DNA of 52,944 nucleotides from Xenorhabdus griffiniae (lineage in GTDB: Bacteria > Pseudomonadota > Gammaproteobacteria > Enterobacterales > Enterobacteriaceae), in assembly GCF_015163655.1 (NCBI RefSeq), contig NZ_JADEUF010000011.1, positions 1 to 52,944 on the forward strand, in the 5' to 3' direction. The notes under the pieces are model-generated. The model was not told the origin of the DNA, did no database searches, and was given only the letters and a program-made list of their open reading frames with translations. This document shows positions 16,643 to 27,157 of the stretch, one piece after another; the stretch's first letter is position 1, and every line of letters starts with the position of its first letter. The position numbers and the translations under genes were made by a program.

Positions 16643-17773
16643 TCAGAGTTCGAAACCGCTGAGATCCTCAGTATTGACTTCCGAATCAATCTGACCAACC
16701 AGGTAAGAGCTGACTTCAACTTCCTGTGGAGCCACTTGAACATTATCAGAAACCAGCCATGAATTGATCCAAGGGATCGGGTTAGAACGGGTTTCAAATG
16801 GTAACTTCAAGCCAACCGCCTGCATACGAATATTAGTAATATATTCAACATACTGGCACAGAATATCTTTGTTCAGGCCGATCATAGAACCATCTTTAAA
16901 CAAATAATCAGCCCACTCTTTTTCCTGCTCTGCTGCCTGTACAAACAGATCGTAGCACTCTTGTTCACACTCTTTGGCAATTTCCGCCATTTCAGGATCA
17001 TCCTGACCAGAGCGCAACAGGTTCAACATGTGCTGTGTTCCCGTTAAATGTAAGGCTTCATCACGCGCAATCAGTTTGATAATTTTGGCATTACCTTCCA
17101 TCAATTCACGTTCAGCAAAAGCAAATGAGCAAGCAAAACTGACATAGAAGCGGATGGCTTCCAGGGCGTTAACACTCATCAAGCATAAGTAAAGTTGCTT
17201 TTTCAATTCACGCAGATTAACGGTAATTGTTTTACCTGAAACATCATGCGTTCCTTCACCAAACAGATGGTAATAATTAGTCATTTCGATCAGATCATCG
17301 TAATACGCGGAAATGTCTTTGGCGCGTTTTAAAATCTGTTCGTTCTCCACAATATCATCAAATACGATAGCGGGATCGTTCACGATATTACGGATAATAT
17401 GCGTGTAAGAACGCGAGTGGATCGTTTCTGAAAACGACCATGTTTCAACCCATGTTTCCAATTCAGGAATGGAAATCAATGGCAGAAAAGCCACATTCGG
17501 GCTACGGCCTTGAATGGAATCCAATAGCGTTTGGTATTTTAGGTTGCTAATAAAAATATGCTTTTCATGATCTGGCAGCGCGTTATAGTCAATGCGATCA
17601 CGGGAAACATCCACTTCTTCTGGACGCCAGAAGAAGGAAAGTTGTTTTTCAATCAACTTCTCAAAAATAGGATATTTTTGCTGATCAAAACGCGCCACAT
17701 TAACAGACTGACCGAAAAACATTGGTTCTTGTAGCTGATCATTTTTTACTTGTGAAAAAGTGGTATAGGACAT
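16643..17773 (-). CDS. nrdB: Ribonucleoside-diphosphate reductase class Ia, beta subunit
   Basis: NrdB houses the diiron-tyrosyl radical that starts reduction of ribonucleotides in NrdA. The 376-residue sequence is nearly identical to E. coli NrdB. The radical tyrosine is Tyr123 counting the initiator Met, in [13 protein letters not shown], which also carries iron ligands, with further ligands in ARDEALH. The C-terminus (DLSGFEL) is the tail that docks to NrdA. nrdA ends 12 bp upstream and yfaE begins 1 bp downstream, so this is one operon. Confidence 0.97.
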   Translation of the reverse strand: MSYTTFSQVKNDQLQEPMFFGQSVNVARFDQQKYPIFEKLIEKQLSFFWRPEEVDVSRDRIDYNALPDHEKHIFISNLKYQTLLDSIQGRSPNVAFLPLISIPELETWVETWSFSETIHSRSYTHIIRNIVNDPAIVFDDIVENEQILKRAKDISAYYDDLIEMTNYYHLFGEGTHDVSGKTITVNLRELKKQLYLCLMSVNALEAIRFYVSFACSFAFAERELMEGNAKIIKLIARDEALHLTGTQHMLNLLRSGQDDPEMAEIAKECEQECYDLFVQAAEQEKEWADYLFKDGSMIGLNKDILCQYVEYITNIRMQAVGLKLPFETRSNPIPWINSWLVSDNVQVAPQEVEVSSYLVGQIDSEVNTEDLSGFEL

Positions 17774-17785
17774 AGTTTCCTCAAA

Positions 17786-20077
17786 TTAAATCTTACACGC
17801 GCCGCCTTCACAATCGGAATCTGCTGACTCAACAACTTCTTCCAGATCACCTTGAACGTCTTCTGCCCCATCACGGGTGTTGTGGTAATACAACGTTTTC
17901 ACGCCATATTTGTAAGCAAGCAGCAAATCTTTCAGCAATTGGTTCATCGGAACCTTGCCATTAGGGAAACGTGCCGGATCATAATTAGTATTGGCCGAAA
18001 TCGACTGATCGATAAATTTCTGCATGATCCCTACCAACTGTAGGTAGCCATCGTTGCTCGGCATTTGCCACAGCAGCTCGTAAGCACCTTTCAGAAGCTC
18101 GTAATCTGGTACAACCTGACGCAAAATGCCGTCTTTGGATGCTTTCACACTGATATAACCACGTGGTGGTTCAATGCCATTGGTCGCATTAGAAATCTGC
18201 GAAGAAGTCTCTGATGGCATCAATGCAGACAATGTTGAGTTACGCAGGCCGTATTGTTGAATGTCACGGCGCAAAGCTTCCCAATCCATGTGCAAAGGCT
18301 CGCTGGTCAAGGTATCCAGTGTCTTTTTATAAGTATCAATCGGCAAAATACCTTGTGCATAAGTGGTTTCACCAAACCACGGACAAGCTCCTTTCTCTTT
18401 CGCCAGTTCATTTGAAGCTCTTAGCAGGTAATATTGAATCGCTTCAAACGTTTTGTGAGTCAGATTGTTAGCGCTGCCATCGGAATAACGTACACCGTGT
18501 TTTGCCAGATAATAAGCGAAGTTAATTACGCCAATACCCAGAGTTCGACGCCCCATTGAACCTTGTTTTGCGGCGATAATGGGATAATCTTGATAATCCA
18601 GTAAGGCATCCAGTGCACGAACAGCCAACTCCGACAACTCTTCCAATTCACTCAGATTTTCGATGGCGCCCAAATTGAAAGCAGACAGCGTACACAGCGC
18701 AATTTCGCCATTTTCATCGTTAATATTGTTCAACGGCTTAGTTGGCAGTGCAATTTCCAAACACAGATTCGATTGACGTACAGGTGCAATAGCCGGATTA
18801 AACGGGCTATGGGTATTGCAGTGGTCAACGTTCTGGATGTAAATACGGCCTGTTGAAGCGCGCTCTTGCATCATCAAAGAGAACAGTTCAACCGCTTTAA
18901 TACTCTCTTTACGGATACTGCTGTCATTTTCATATTGAGTGTACAGACGTTCAAATTCGTCCTGATCTTCAAAGAATGCATCGTACAAGCCCGGAACATC
19001 AGACGGGCTGAACAGAGAAATATCTCCGCCTTTAATCAGGCGTTCATACATCAGTTTGTTAACTTGTACACCGTAGTCCATGTGACGAACACGGTTACCT
19101 TCAACACCACGGTTGTTCTTCAGTACCAGCAAGCTTTCAACTTCCAGATGCCAAAGCGGATAGAACAGTGTTGCGGCACCGCCACGCACACCACCCTGGG
19201 AACAAGATTTCACCGCAGTCTGGAAATGTTTGTAGAATGGGATACAACCCGTGTGGAAAGCTTCACCACCACGAATTGGGCTACCCAATGCACGGATGCG
19301 ACCGGCATTTACGCCAATGCCAGCACGCTGGGAAACATATTTAACAATCGCGCTGGAGGTCGCATTGATAGAATCCAGGCTGTCACCACACTCAATCAGG
19401 ACACAAGAACTAAATTGGCGAGTGGGTGTGCGAACCCCCGCCATGATTGGCGTTGGCAGTGAAATTTTAAAAGTAGACACTGCATCATAGAAACGACGGA
19501 TATAGTCCAAACGCGTTTCTTTTGGATACGTGGAAAACAGGCACGCAGCAACCAGCATGTAGAGGAACTGGGCACTTTCATAAATTTCGCCAGTCACACG
19601 GTTTTGTACTAAATACTTCCCTTCCAGTTGCTTGACCGCTGCATAAGAGAAATCCATATCACGCAAATGATCAATAAAACTGTCCATTTGCTCAAACTCT
19701 TCTTTGGCATAGTCTTCCAGCAAATGTTTGTCATATTTACCCAGGTTGACCATTTTTACGACATGATCATACAGTGCAGGTGGCTCAAACTGACCATAGG
19801 CTTTTTTACGCAGGTGAAAAATAGCCAAGCGTGCTGCCAGATACTGATAATCTGGAGCATCACCGGAGATCAAGTCAGCCGCAGCTTTGATCATAGTTTC
19901 ATGGATATCCGATGTTTTGATGCCATCGTAAAATTGAATCTGGGAACGCAGTTCTACTTGTGACACTGAGACATTTTTCAGACCTTCAGCAGCCCAGGCA
20001 ACAACCCGGTGAATTTTATCAAGATCAATTTGTTCTTTATGTCCATCACGTTTGGTAACTAGCAGACTCTGGTTCAT
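17786..20077 (-). CDS. nrdA: Ribonucleoside-diphosphate reductase class Ia, alpha subunit
   Basis: NrdA is the catalytic and regulatory subunit that makes dNDPs. The 763-residue protein has the N-terminal ATP cone (VTKRDGHKEQIDLDKIHR), the ten-stranded barrel with active-site cysteines (FSSCVLIE and NLCLEIALPT), the finger-loop region, and the C-terminal CEGGACKI cysteine pair that shuttles electrons from thioredoxin or glutaredoxin. The frame is open 25 codons further upstream, but the ATG at 20077 matches the family start (MNQSLLVTKRDG) and has a ribosome binding site. Upstream lie a candidate NrdR box pair and a perfect DnaA box. Confidence 0.97.
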   Translation of the reverse strand: MNQSLLVTKRDGHKEQIDLDKIHRVVAWAAEGLKNVSVSQVELRSQIQFYDGIKTSDIHETMIKAAADLISGDAPDYQYLAARLAIFHLRKKAYGQFEPPALYDHVVKMVNLGKYDKHLLEDYAKEEFEQMDSFIDHLRDMDFSYAAVKQLEGKYLVQNRVTGEIYESAQFLYMLVAACLFSTYPKETRLDYIRRFYDAVSTFKISLPTPIMAGVRTPTRQFSSCVLIECGDSLDSINATSSAIVKYVSQRAGIGVNAGRIRALGSPIRGGEAFHTGCIPFYKHFQTAVKSCSQGGVRGGAATLFYPLWHLEVESLLVLKNNRGVEGNRVRHMDYGVQVNKLMYERLIKGGDISLFSPSDVPGLYDAFFEDQDEFERLYTQYENDSSIRKESIKAVELFSLMMQERASTGRIYIQNVDHCNTHSPFNPAIAPVRQSNLCLEIALPTKPLNNINDENGEIALCTLSAFNLGAIENLSELEELSELAVRALDALLDYQDYPIIAAKQGSMGRRTLGIGVINFAYYLAKHGVRYSDGSANNLTHKTFEAIQYYLLRASNELAKEKGACPWFGETTYAQGILPIDTYKKTLDTLTSEPLHMDWEALRRDIQQYGLRNSTLSALMPSETSSQISNATNGIEPPRGYISVKASKDGILRQVVPDYELLKGAYELLWQMPSNDGYLQLVGIMQKFIDQSISANTNYDPARFPNGKVPMNQLLKDLLLAYKYGVKTLYYHNTRDGAEDVQGDLEEVVESADSDCEGGACKI

Positions 20078-20237
20078 GGGGAAATACACCTTCTCTCTTT
20101 TCGTATCCCGCCTATATTGTTCCTTGACCTCTTGACAGCACGATGCCCCCAAGATGGCTGAAGGCCAGTTGGGGCTTAGCTACAATTCACTATTGTTTTG
20201 CTACTGCTTATTGCGACTTGCTACTACATACTGACTA

Positions 20238-20285
20238 CATCACAAGTTGCTACAACAAGATGACAAGAAACACAATATATAGGGG
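20238..20285 (-). promoter_or_regulatory. Candidate NrdR box pair upstream of nrdA
   Basis: The sequence AACACAATATATAGGGG (about 20268-20285) matches the palindromic NrdR box core ACACnATATATnGnG. A weaker second site, ATCACAAGTTGCTACA, lies about 30 bp away at 20238-20255. Paired boxes three helical turns apart are typical of NrdR control of ribonucleotide reductase genes. The second box is weak, so the pair is inference. Confidence 0.55.
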
Positions 20286-20355
20286 GTAATTAAAACGGTA
20301 ATAACAAGATAATGTTATTTTCGGGTTTTATCAAGTGTACAAGATCGAGAAGTTT

Positions 20356-20364
20356 TGTGGATAA
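20356..20364 (-). promoter_or_regulatory. Perfect DnaA box upstream of nrdA
   Basis: TTATCCACA reads on the reverse strand, the strand of nrdA, about 280 bp before its start codon. DnaA boxes also regulate the E. coli nrdAB promoter, tying dNTP supply to replication initiation. Confidence 0.65.
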
Positions 20365-20506
20365 CTTGAGGATTAATTTTGGTAAAAAGCCGATAACCTG
20401 CGTAGTTACTTGATGTTACTTTCATAAGGCTATCGGCGAAACAGGGAAAATAAAATCTTAAAAATAATATTTAGTTGCTGTTTTATTAATCCCTTAACTG
20501 TCTTTG

Positions 20507-21241
20507 TCAGACAGATCGAGTATGTAGCATATAATTCACGTCTACATTATGTCCAAGCCGAAATTTGTCTGTTAACGGATTGTAATGTAAACCAATAATA
20601 TGTTGCTCTTTCAGAGTAGTCTTATCAATCCAACTGATCAGTTCAGAAGGTCGAATAAATTTTTTCGCATCATGTGTTCCTTTTGGCACCATGTTCAATA
20701 TATATTCAGCGCCAACAACTGCCATCAACCAGGCTTTGCGGTTGCGGTTAATCGTTGAAAAGAACACATGACCACCAGGTTTGACTAATTTGGCACAGGC
20801 ATGGACTACAGACTCTGGATCTGGCACATGTTCAAGCATTTCCAGGCAAGTCACGACATCATAAGCATGTTGGTGTTGTTCTGCGTGACTTTCTACTGTT
20901 TCCTGAACATAAGCAACGGAAACACCGGACTCCAATGCATGCAAACGGGCAACTTGCAGGGGTTCAAACCCCATATCCAACCCTGTCACTGTCGCACCTT
21001 CACGCGCCATGCTTTCCGACAAGATACCGCCACCACATCCAACATCCAGCACTTTTTTGCCAAAAAGGCCGTCAGCATGTTGCAAAATGTAGTTTAAACG
21101 CAGAGGGTTGATACGGTGCAATGGCTTGAATTCGCCTTCAAGATCCCACCAACGAGAGGCAACGGCTTCAAATTTTTCGATTTCCTGCTGATCCACATTA
21201 GCATGGGATTGAATGTGTGAATCGGGAGTTTTGACGTTCAT
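20507..21241 (-). CDS. ubiG: Ubiquinone biosynthesis O-methyltransferase UbiG
   Basis: UbiG performs both O-methylations in ubiquinone synthesis using S-adenosylmethionine. The 244-residue class I methyltransferase shows the SAM-binding loop [16 protein letters not shown], the acidic motif GLDMGFEPL, and [11 protein letters not shown]. It follows E. coli UbiG from [15 protein letters not shown] to [16 protein letters not shown] lies upstream of the ATG at 21241. The frame also opens at an ATG at 21301, which would add 20 residues encoded partly by a 15-bp tandem repeat. It is divergent from gyrA, as in E. coli. Confidence 0.95.
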   Translation of the reverse strand: MNVKTPDSHIQSHANVDQQEIEKFEAVASRWWDLEGEFKPLHRINPLRLNYILQHADGLFGKKVLDVGCGGGILSESMAREGATVTGLDMGFEPLQVARLHALESGVSVAYVQETVESHAEQHQHAYDVVTCLEMLEHVPDPESVVHACAKLVKPGGHVFFSTINRNRKAWLMAVVGAEYILNMVPKGTHDAKKFIRPSELISWIDKTTLKEQHIIGLHYNPLTDKFRLGHNVDVNYMLHTRSV

Positions 21242-21260
21242 CAGCAATATCGCTCCTAGG

Positions 21261-21305
21261 AACTGCTTCACAGCAAACTGGTTCACAGCAAACTGGTTCA
21301 CAGAA
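21261..21305. repeat. Three tandem copies of a 15-bp unit between ubiG and gyrA
   Basis: The units AACTGCTTCACAGCA, AACTGGTTCACAGCA and AACTGGTTCACAGAA follow one another with one or two changes. The array lies 20 bp upstream of the ubiG start, just beyond its ribosome binding site. Read as ubiG-strand codons it gives the repeated peptide NQFAV. Confidence 0.85.
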
Positions 21306-21401
21306 AATGTAACAGTATTATGGGGATGTGTGATAGAAAACTATTATACATGCCTTAATCTTGAAATACCCGTGTCAGATTTTTATAAAACTGCCATTTT
21401 G

Positions 21402-21410
21402 TGGTATAAT
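21402..21410 (+). promoter_or_regulatory. Extended -10 promoter of gyrA
   Basis: TGGTATAAT is a perfect extended -10 (TGnTATAAT) 41 bp before the gyrA start. The best -35 candidate, TTTATA 17 bp upstream, is weak. The E. coli gyrA promoter is supercoiling-sensitive through its -10 region. Confidence 0.65.
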
Positions 21411-21450
21411 TCTAAGCCTTTGAATTCGGAGTATGAGGGACAGTGGCTCC

Positions 21451-24075
21451 ATGAGCGACATTGCCAGAGAAATCACACCGGTCAATATCGAAGAAGAGCT
21501 GAAAAGCTCGTATTTGGATTATGCGATGTCCGTTATTGTTGGACGCGCACTGCCAGATGTTCGGGACGGACTGAAGCCAGTACACCGCCGCGTACTTTTC
21601 GCGATGAATGTATTGGGAAATGATTGGAATAAACCTTATAAAAAATCTGCCCGCGTTGTTGGGGATGTTATCGGTAAATACCATCCACATGGTGACAGCG
21701 CTGTTTATGACACGATTGTTCGTCTGGCACAACCATTCTCCATGCGCTATATGCTGGTTGACGGTCAGGGGAACTTTGGATCAGTAGATGGGGATTCTGC
21801 GGCAGCGATGCGTTATACCGAAGTACGCATGGCAAAAATTGCCCATGAATTGCTGGCAGACCTGGAAAAAGAAACTGTCGACTTTGTGCCCAACTATGAT
21901 GGCACAGAACAAATTCCCGAGGTAATGCCAACTCGTATCCCCAATTTACTGGTGAATGGTTCATCAGGGATTGCTGTCGGTATGGCAACCAACATTCCAC
22001 CTCATAACTTATCTGAGGTGATCGATGGGTGCCTGGCTTATATTGATGATGAAAATATCAGCATCGAAGGTTTGATGGAGTATATCCCAGGCCCGGACTT
22101 CCCAACGGCTGCCATTATCAACGGACGCCGTGGTATTCAGGAAGCCTACCGTACAGGCCGTGGTAAAATTTATATCCGCGCCCGCGCAGAAATTGAAACT
22201 GATGAGAAAAATGGCCGCGAAACCATTATCGTCAATGAAATCCCCTATCAGGTCAACAAAGCCCGCCTGATCGAAAAGATAGCTGAACTGGTCAAAGAGA
22301 AGCGCATTGAGGGGATCAGTGCACTGCGTGATGAATCCGATAAAGATGGTATGCGCATCGTTATCGAAGTAAAACGTGATGCTGTTGGTGAAGTTGTCCT
22401 AAATAACCTGTATTCACTGACTCAATTACAGGTTTCATTTGGTATCAATATGGTTGCCCTGCATCAAGGACAGCCTAAGTTACTTAACCTGAAAGACATT
22501 CTTTCTGCTTTTGTTTGCCACCGCCGTGAAGTCGTTACACGCCGGACAATTTTCGAACTGCGCAAAGCGCGTGAACGCGCCCATATCCTTGAAGCATTGG
22601 CTGTTGCCCTGGCGAATATCGATCCTGTTATCGAATTGATCCGCAGAGCCTCCACGCCTGCTGAAGCGAAAGCCAGCTTGATTTCCCAAGCGTGGGAATT
22701 GGGTAATGTTGCCTCGATGCTGGAACAAGCGGGTGATGATGCGGCCCGCCCGGAATGGCTGGAACCCGAATACGGCATCCATGACGGTAAATATTACCTG
22801 ACCGAACAGCAAGCACAGGCTATTTTGGATCTGCGTCTGCAAAAACTGACCGGCCTTGAGCATGAAAAACTGTTAGATGAATATCGTGATCTGCTGAAAG
22901 CCATCGCAGAACTGTTGTTCATTTTGGAAAGCCCAGAACGTTTGATGGAAGTCATTCGTGAAGAATTGCTACTTATCAAAGGGCAATATAACGATGCCCG
23001 CCGGACTGAGCTGACTGAGAATTCAGCCGATATTAACATTGAAGACTTGATTAATCAGGAAGATGTTGTCGTTACCCTGTCCCATCAAGGATATGTCAAA
23101 TATCAGCCACTGTCCGATTATGAAGCCCAGCGTCGTGGCGGCAAAGGCAAATCGGCCGCACGTACCAAAGAAGAAGATTTCATTGAGCGCTTACTGGTAG
23201 CCAATACCCACGACACTATCCTTTGTTTCTCAAACAAGGGCAAAATGTACTGGATGAAGGTCTATCAATTACCGGAAGCGAGCCGTGGTGCTCGCGGTCG
23301 CCCAATTGTCAACCTTCTGCCATTGGATCAGAACGAGCGTATTACCGCTATCTTACCCGTGCGTGAATATGAAGATGGGCTGAATATCTTCATGGCAACA
23401 GCCAGTGGTATTGTTAAAAAAACCAAGCTCAGCGAATTCAGCCGTCCACGCAGTGCCGGCATCATTGCCGTGAATCTGAATGAAGGAGATGAACTAATCG
23501 GCGTTGACCTGACAGACGGCAGCAATGAAGTCATGCTGTTCTCTGCACAGGGTAAAGTTGTTCGTTTCCTGGAAGAAGAGGAAGAAACACTGGAAGATGG
23601 TACTGTTCGCGTAAAAGGTGTACGTGCAATGGGACGCACTGCAACTGGGGTTCGCGGTATCAAACTCAGTGAAGGGGATAAAGTTGTTTCCCTGATCATT
23701 CCTCGTGGGCAAGGAGAAATCCTGACTGTCACTGAAAATGGTTATGGCAAGCGCACTGCCGAGGGCGAATATCCGACGAAATCGAGGGCTACCCAAGGGG
23801 TTATTTCCATCAAAGTCAGCGAACGTAATGGCAATGTGATTGGCGCAATTCAGGTAGAGCCAACGGATCAGATCATGATGATTACTAATGGAGGAACATT
23901 AGTACGCACCCGTGTTTCTGAGGTCAGTGTTGTTGGCCGCAATACGCAAGGTGTCACCCTGATCCGCACAGCCGAAAATGAACAAGTCGTTGGCTTGCAG
24001 CGCGTAGCTGAACCAGATGACGATGATGAAAATGACAACATAGCGGCACCTTCTGATGAAGGGAATAACGAATAA
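21451..24075 (+). CDS. gyrA: DNA gyrase subunit A
   Basis: GyrA breaks and rejoins DNA in gyrase, introducing negative supercoils with GyrB. The 874-residue protein has the winged-helix breakage domain with catalytic Tyr122 (AMRYTE) and the quinolone region [15 protein letters not shown], where Ser83 and Asp87 are the sensitive residues. The C-terminal pinwheel carries the GyrA box QRRGGKG. Relative to E. coli there is a 13-residue acidic insertion, [17 protein letters not shown] in place of KESS, near residue 705. The tail is acidic (DDDDEND). The frame opens at 21433, but the ATG at 21451 matches the family start. A terminator follows. Confidence 0.97.
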   Translation: MSDIAREITPVNIEEELKSSYLDYAMSVIVGRALPDVRDGLKPVHRRVLFAMNVLGNDWNKPYKKSARVVGDVIGKYHPHGDSAVYDTIVRLAQPFSMRYMLVDGQGNFGSVDGDSAAAMRYTEVRMAKIAHELLADLEKETVDFVPNYDGTEQIPEVMPTRIPNLLVNGSSGIAVGMATNIPPHNLSEVIDGCLAYIDDENISIEGLMEYIPGPDFPTAAIINGRRGIQEAYRTGRGKIYIRARAEIETDEKNGRETIIVNEIPYQVNKARLIEKIAELVKEKRIEGISALRDESDKDGMRIVIEVKRDAVGEVVLNNLYSLTQLQVSFGINMVALHQGQPKLLNLKDILSAFVCHRREVVTRRTIFELRKARERAHILEALAVALANIDPVIELIRRASTPAEAKASLISQAWELGNVASMLEQAGDDAARPEWLEPEYGIHDGKYYLTEQQAQAILDLRLQKLTGLEHEKLLDEYRDLLKAIAELLFILESPERLMEVIREELLLIKGQYNDARRTELTENSADINIEDLINQEDVVVTLSHQGYVKYQPLSDYEAQRRGGKGKSAARTKEEDFIERLLVANTHDTILCFSNKGKMYWMKVYQLPEASRGARGRPIVNLLPLDQNERITAILPVREYEDGLNIFMATASGIVKKTKLSEFSRPRSAGIIAVNLNEGDELIGVDLTDGSNEVMLFSAQGKVVRFLEEEEETLEDGTVRVKGVRAMGRTATGVRGIKLSEGDKVVSLIIPRGQGEILTVTENGYGKRTAEGEYPTKSRATQGVISIKVSERNGNVIGAIQVEPTDQIMMITNGGTLVRTRVSEVSVVGRNTQGVTLIRTAENEQVVGLQRVAEPDDDDENDNIAAPSDEGNNE

Positions 24076-24096
24076 AAAGACCGTGAGTTAAAGAGA

Positions 24097-24127
24097 AGCA
24101 GGCACTTAAGTGCCTGCTTTTTTTGTT
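24097..24127 (+). terminator. Terminator of gyrA
   Basis: The arms AGCAGGCAC and GTGCCTGCT enclose TTAA and are followed by seven T's, about 20 bp after the gyrA stop. Confidence 0.9.
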
Positions 24128-24238
24128 CAATTTTTTGACAAAGAATGAGCAAGATGCAAATGCTGCTTTGTATTCCCTGCTACACTAGTATATGCTGTGA
24201 ACAGTTAATATTAATCATATATTTCATCAGGCGATCTC

Positions 24239-27076
24239 TTGAGATATCTATCTTCTTTTCGGACGTCATTAAAGATATCACGTTATCTTTTTCGGGTGCT
24301 TGGATTTATGCTATGGGCGCTTGGAGCCTTATTAACCAGCTTTTATTTGACAAGTCTTTTTAATGCACTCAAATCAGATATTCGTCAAGAATATAATGCC
24401 AACTACGATATAGCCTTTTCTCATATACGACATATCGCCAATATCTTGCGAGATATTCAATTTATGGCGGAAAAGCATTTATCACAGGATAATGATAAAA
24501 ATCAAACAATCGTACCGTATAATAACAATGTTCTCTCGTACATTCCGTTGAATGAGAATTCCGATTGTGAACTATTACGTAGAACCTCTCATAATAATTT
24601 ATATTCATTAGATCAGTTGATTGCACTTTGGAAAGATAATCTTGCTGCTATACGCGGCATAAATCAGACTTTTTTCATTGGAGTAAAAAGCAAATGCATG
24701 GTGAATTTTTTCCCTCATAACAATATCGCAGAGCCTGATGCGTTAAAAAAAATGATCTACGAAAATACCCGCAGGTTGATCAATATGAGAGAACAAAACA
24801 ATGAAAGAACACTCTTTTGGATACAACCTAACCCCAAGGCGGATAGTGGTAATCTTTATGTTTTTACGCCTATTTATATTAATGGGCACATGACAGGGAT
24901 CATAGGTATCGAAAAATTTATCAGGCTAGAATCCTTTTTGCAAAAAAGGGAGCGCCCTGTTACAGTCATGATGCTAAACGAATCAAGCCTGCCCGAATTG
25001 CAGTTTTCTATAAAAACTAATAATAAACCCCTCGTTATAAATTCCAACTCGCAGCCGATGTATTTTGGTTACGATGAAAATTTTACCAGCCTGGTATTAA
25101 TGCGGAATTTATCTCCCTCGTCATTAAGCATTACTTATTCATTACCGCTCAAACATATTTACGATGAAATGAAGGTCAGTGTAATTAATGGCATCATCTT
25201 GAATATTATTTCTGCGATTGCGATTATCTTTTTCGTTTGGCTGTTTGAACGTAAAATGTTTTCTCCGGCCGAAGAGAATGCTATTCGTCTTGAAGAACAT
25301 GAGCAGTTTAACCATAAAATTGTCGCCTCTGCCCCTGTGGGGATAAGTATTTTAAGGATCAGTGATGGCGTCAACATCTTGAGTAATGAGTTAGCACATA
25401 ATTACACTCGAATGTTGACACATGAAGATCAAAAACGCATTGTCGATATCATTTGTGATAAAACCAGTAGTTATATTGATATCGTCACCAGCAACAATAA
25501 TCACTTGCAAATTAGTTTCGTACACTCACGTTATCGTAATGAAGAAGTTGCTATCTGTGTACTGATAGATGTCAGCACCCGTGTAAAAATGGAAAAATCT
25601 TTGCAGGAAATGGCCTCAGCAGCAGAACAAGCTAACCAGGCAAAATCAATGTTTCTTGCCACAGTCAGCCATGAACTGAGGACACCACTTTATGGCATTA
25701 TTGGCAATCTAGAGTTGATGCAATCCCACCCATTACCACCAGAATCTACCCGATTACTGGCAACAATGAATAATTCATCATCACTATTACTGAAAATCAT
25801 CAGTGATATTCTCGACTTCTCGAAGATAGAGTCCAAGCAATTGAAAATTGAACCTAAAGATTTCAGTTGTAAAGAGATCCTGTCACATGTGATTTCAAAC
25901 TACCTTCCCCTGGTTGCCAAAAAAGGCTTAGGCTTGTACTGCTATATTGAACCAGATATCCCTGATATCATCCGTAATGATCCTGTAAGGTTACAACAAA
26001 TTATCTCCAACTTACTGAACAATGCGATCAAATTCACGGCAGCTGGCTATGTTGTCATTGAAATCAGCTCAAGGCATGGCTATTTATATATCAGTATTAA
26101 AGATACTGGGCTTGGGATCGAGGATAAATTACAATTTCAATTATTCGAGCCTTTCTTCCAAGCCAGTGCCAATAAAAAAAGTTCCTCACAAGGTACAGGA
26201 TTAGGGTTGGCTATTTGTGAAAAACTTATTAATTTAATGGATGGTGATATTGAATTCGTCTCACAAAAATATGTTGGCAGCATCTTTTCTATCCGCCTTC
26301 CTTTATATGGCGTGAAATACCATGCCAAACAATTATCCAGCGAGCGGTCACAAAAGAGGATTTTGTTGAATATTTGCAATGATTTTCTGGAAAAATATTT
26401 GCAAGATTTTCTTACACAACATCATTTCCGAGTTTCTCTCTATGACGAAAACCAACTAGATGGCACAGAAATACTAATTAGTGATCGAGCACATAAAACA
26501 AACATTTCTGTAGGTTACTTTATAGAAATTTCAGAGAAACATATCGGTTCGCCAGAACAAATCAGAGAAAATTATTGGTTATATAACACTTATGAACTGA
26601 ATGAACTGGATAATCTGTTGGATAATTTGCTGGCAAAACAGACTTTCTTGCCCGGTATTTCTGTATCAACCATTCCTATTACAGATAAAATCGTCCAGAC
26701 TGATATTTGTTTAAATAGAGTTAAAGTATTGGTCGTTGATGATCATCCTATTAATCAAAACTTACTGGCCGACCAATTAAACTCAATCGGCTTTAGTGCA
26801 TCAATGGTTAATGATGGTATTGAAGCCATCGAATATCTTAAAAACAACTCACCAGATATTATTCTAACGGATGTCAACATGCCAAATATGGATGGATATG
26901 AACTTGCCCAATATTTGAGGAGCAAGGGTTATACCAACCCCATTATCGGCGTTACTGCCAATGCACTGGCAGAAGAAAAACAGCGTTGTGCTAGTGTGGG
27001 TATGAATGATTGCCTGTCAAAACCTGTAACACTGGCTATATTAAAAGAAACATTAATTAAATACAGTGCTATTTAA
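24239..27076 (+). CDS. rcsC: Hybrid sensor histidine kinase RcsC
   Basis: RcsC is the inner-membrane kinase of the Rcs envelope-stress phosphorelay, passing phosphate through RcsD to RcsB. The 945-residue protein has an N-terminal transmembrane helix, a periplasmic domain, a second helix near 315-340, and a cytoplasmic linker. A HisKA domain follows with His478 (ATVSHELRTP), then HATPase motifs (NLLNNAIKF, DTGLGI, GTGLGL), a degenerate middle receiver-like domain, and a final receiver with Asp878 (LTDVNMPNMDG). It aligns with E. coli RcsC throughout. The start is TTG with AGGCGA upstream; no in-frame ATG precedes it. It is convergent with rcsDB, as in E. coli. Confidence 0.95.
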   Translation: MRYLSSFRTSLKISRYLFRVLGFMLWALGALLTSFYLTSLFNALKSDIRQEYNANYDIAFSHIRHIANILRDIQFMAEKHLSQDNDKNQTIVPYNNNVLSYIPLNENSDCELLRRTSHNNLYSLDQLIALWKDNLAAIRGINQTFFIGVKSKCMVNFFPHNNIAEPDALKKMIYENTRRLINMREQNNERTLFWIQPNPKADSGNLYVFTPIYINGHMTGIIGIEKFIRLESFLQKRERPVTVMMLNESSLPELQFSIKTNNKPLVINSNSQPMYFGYDENFTSLVLMRNLSPSSLSITYSLPLKHIYDEMKVSVINGIILNIISAIAIIFFVWLFERKMFSPAEENAIRLEEHEQFNHKIVASAPVGISILRISDGVNILSNELAHNYTRMLTHEDQKRIVDIICDKTSSYIDIVTSNNNHLQISFVHSRYRNEEVAICVLIDVSTRVKMEKSLQEMASAAEQANQAKSMFLATVSHELRTPLYGIIGNLELMQSHPLPPESTRLLATMNNSSSLLLKIISDILDFSKIESKQLKIEPKDFSCKEILSHVISNYLPLVAKKGLGLYCYIEPDIPDIIRNDPVRLQQIISNLLNNAIKFTAAGYVVIEISSRHGYLYISIKDTGLGIEDKLQFQLFEPFFQASANKKSSSQGTGLGLAICEKLINLMDGDIEFVSQKYVGSIFSIRLPLYGVKYHAKQLSSERSQKRILLNICNDFLEKYLQDFLTQHHFRVSLYDENQLDGTEILISDRAHKTNISVGYFIEISEKHIGSPEQIRENYWLYNTYELNELDNLLDNLLAKQTFLPGISVSTIPITDKIVQTDICLNRVKVLVVDDHPINQNLLADQLNSIGFSASMVNDGIEAIEYLKNNSPDIILTDVNMPNMDGYELAQYLRSKGYTNPIIGVTANALAEEKQRCASVGMNDCLSKPVTLAILKETLIKYSAI

Positions 27077-27101
27077 ACTCATGCATATTGAGCTATGAAC
27101 G

Positions 27102-27137
27102 ATGGAAAATCGGTAACGACTGCTACCGATTTTCCAT
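27102..27137. terminator. Hairpin between convergent rcsC and rcsB
   Basis: Perfect 14-bp arms (ATGGAAAATCGGTA and its complement) enclose an 8-nt loop between the two stop codons. No long T-run is present, but its position fits a bidirectional terminator. Confidence 0.65.
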
Positions 27138-27157
27138 TAGAAAAGATAACACATTGG

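Noticed and set aside
16642..16797. Upstream extension of the yfaE frame
   Set aside because: It would overlap the end of nrdB by about 150 bp; the ATG at 16641 has the correct family N-terminus and operon spacing.
18866..19462. 198-codon open frame opposite nrdA
   Set aside because: It lies wholly inside a near-perfect NrdA match on the other strand and has no ribosome binding site or known motif. It is a shadow.
21433..21450. Earlier GyrA start adding six residues
   Set aside because: All close GyrA proteins begin MSD(I/L)AREITP, so the ATG at 21451 is preferred.
22480..22863. Several 100-130-codon frames opposite gyrA
   Set aside because: They are antisense to conserved GyrA, have arginine- and serine-rich low-information sequence, and show no start signals.
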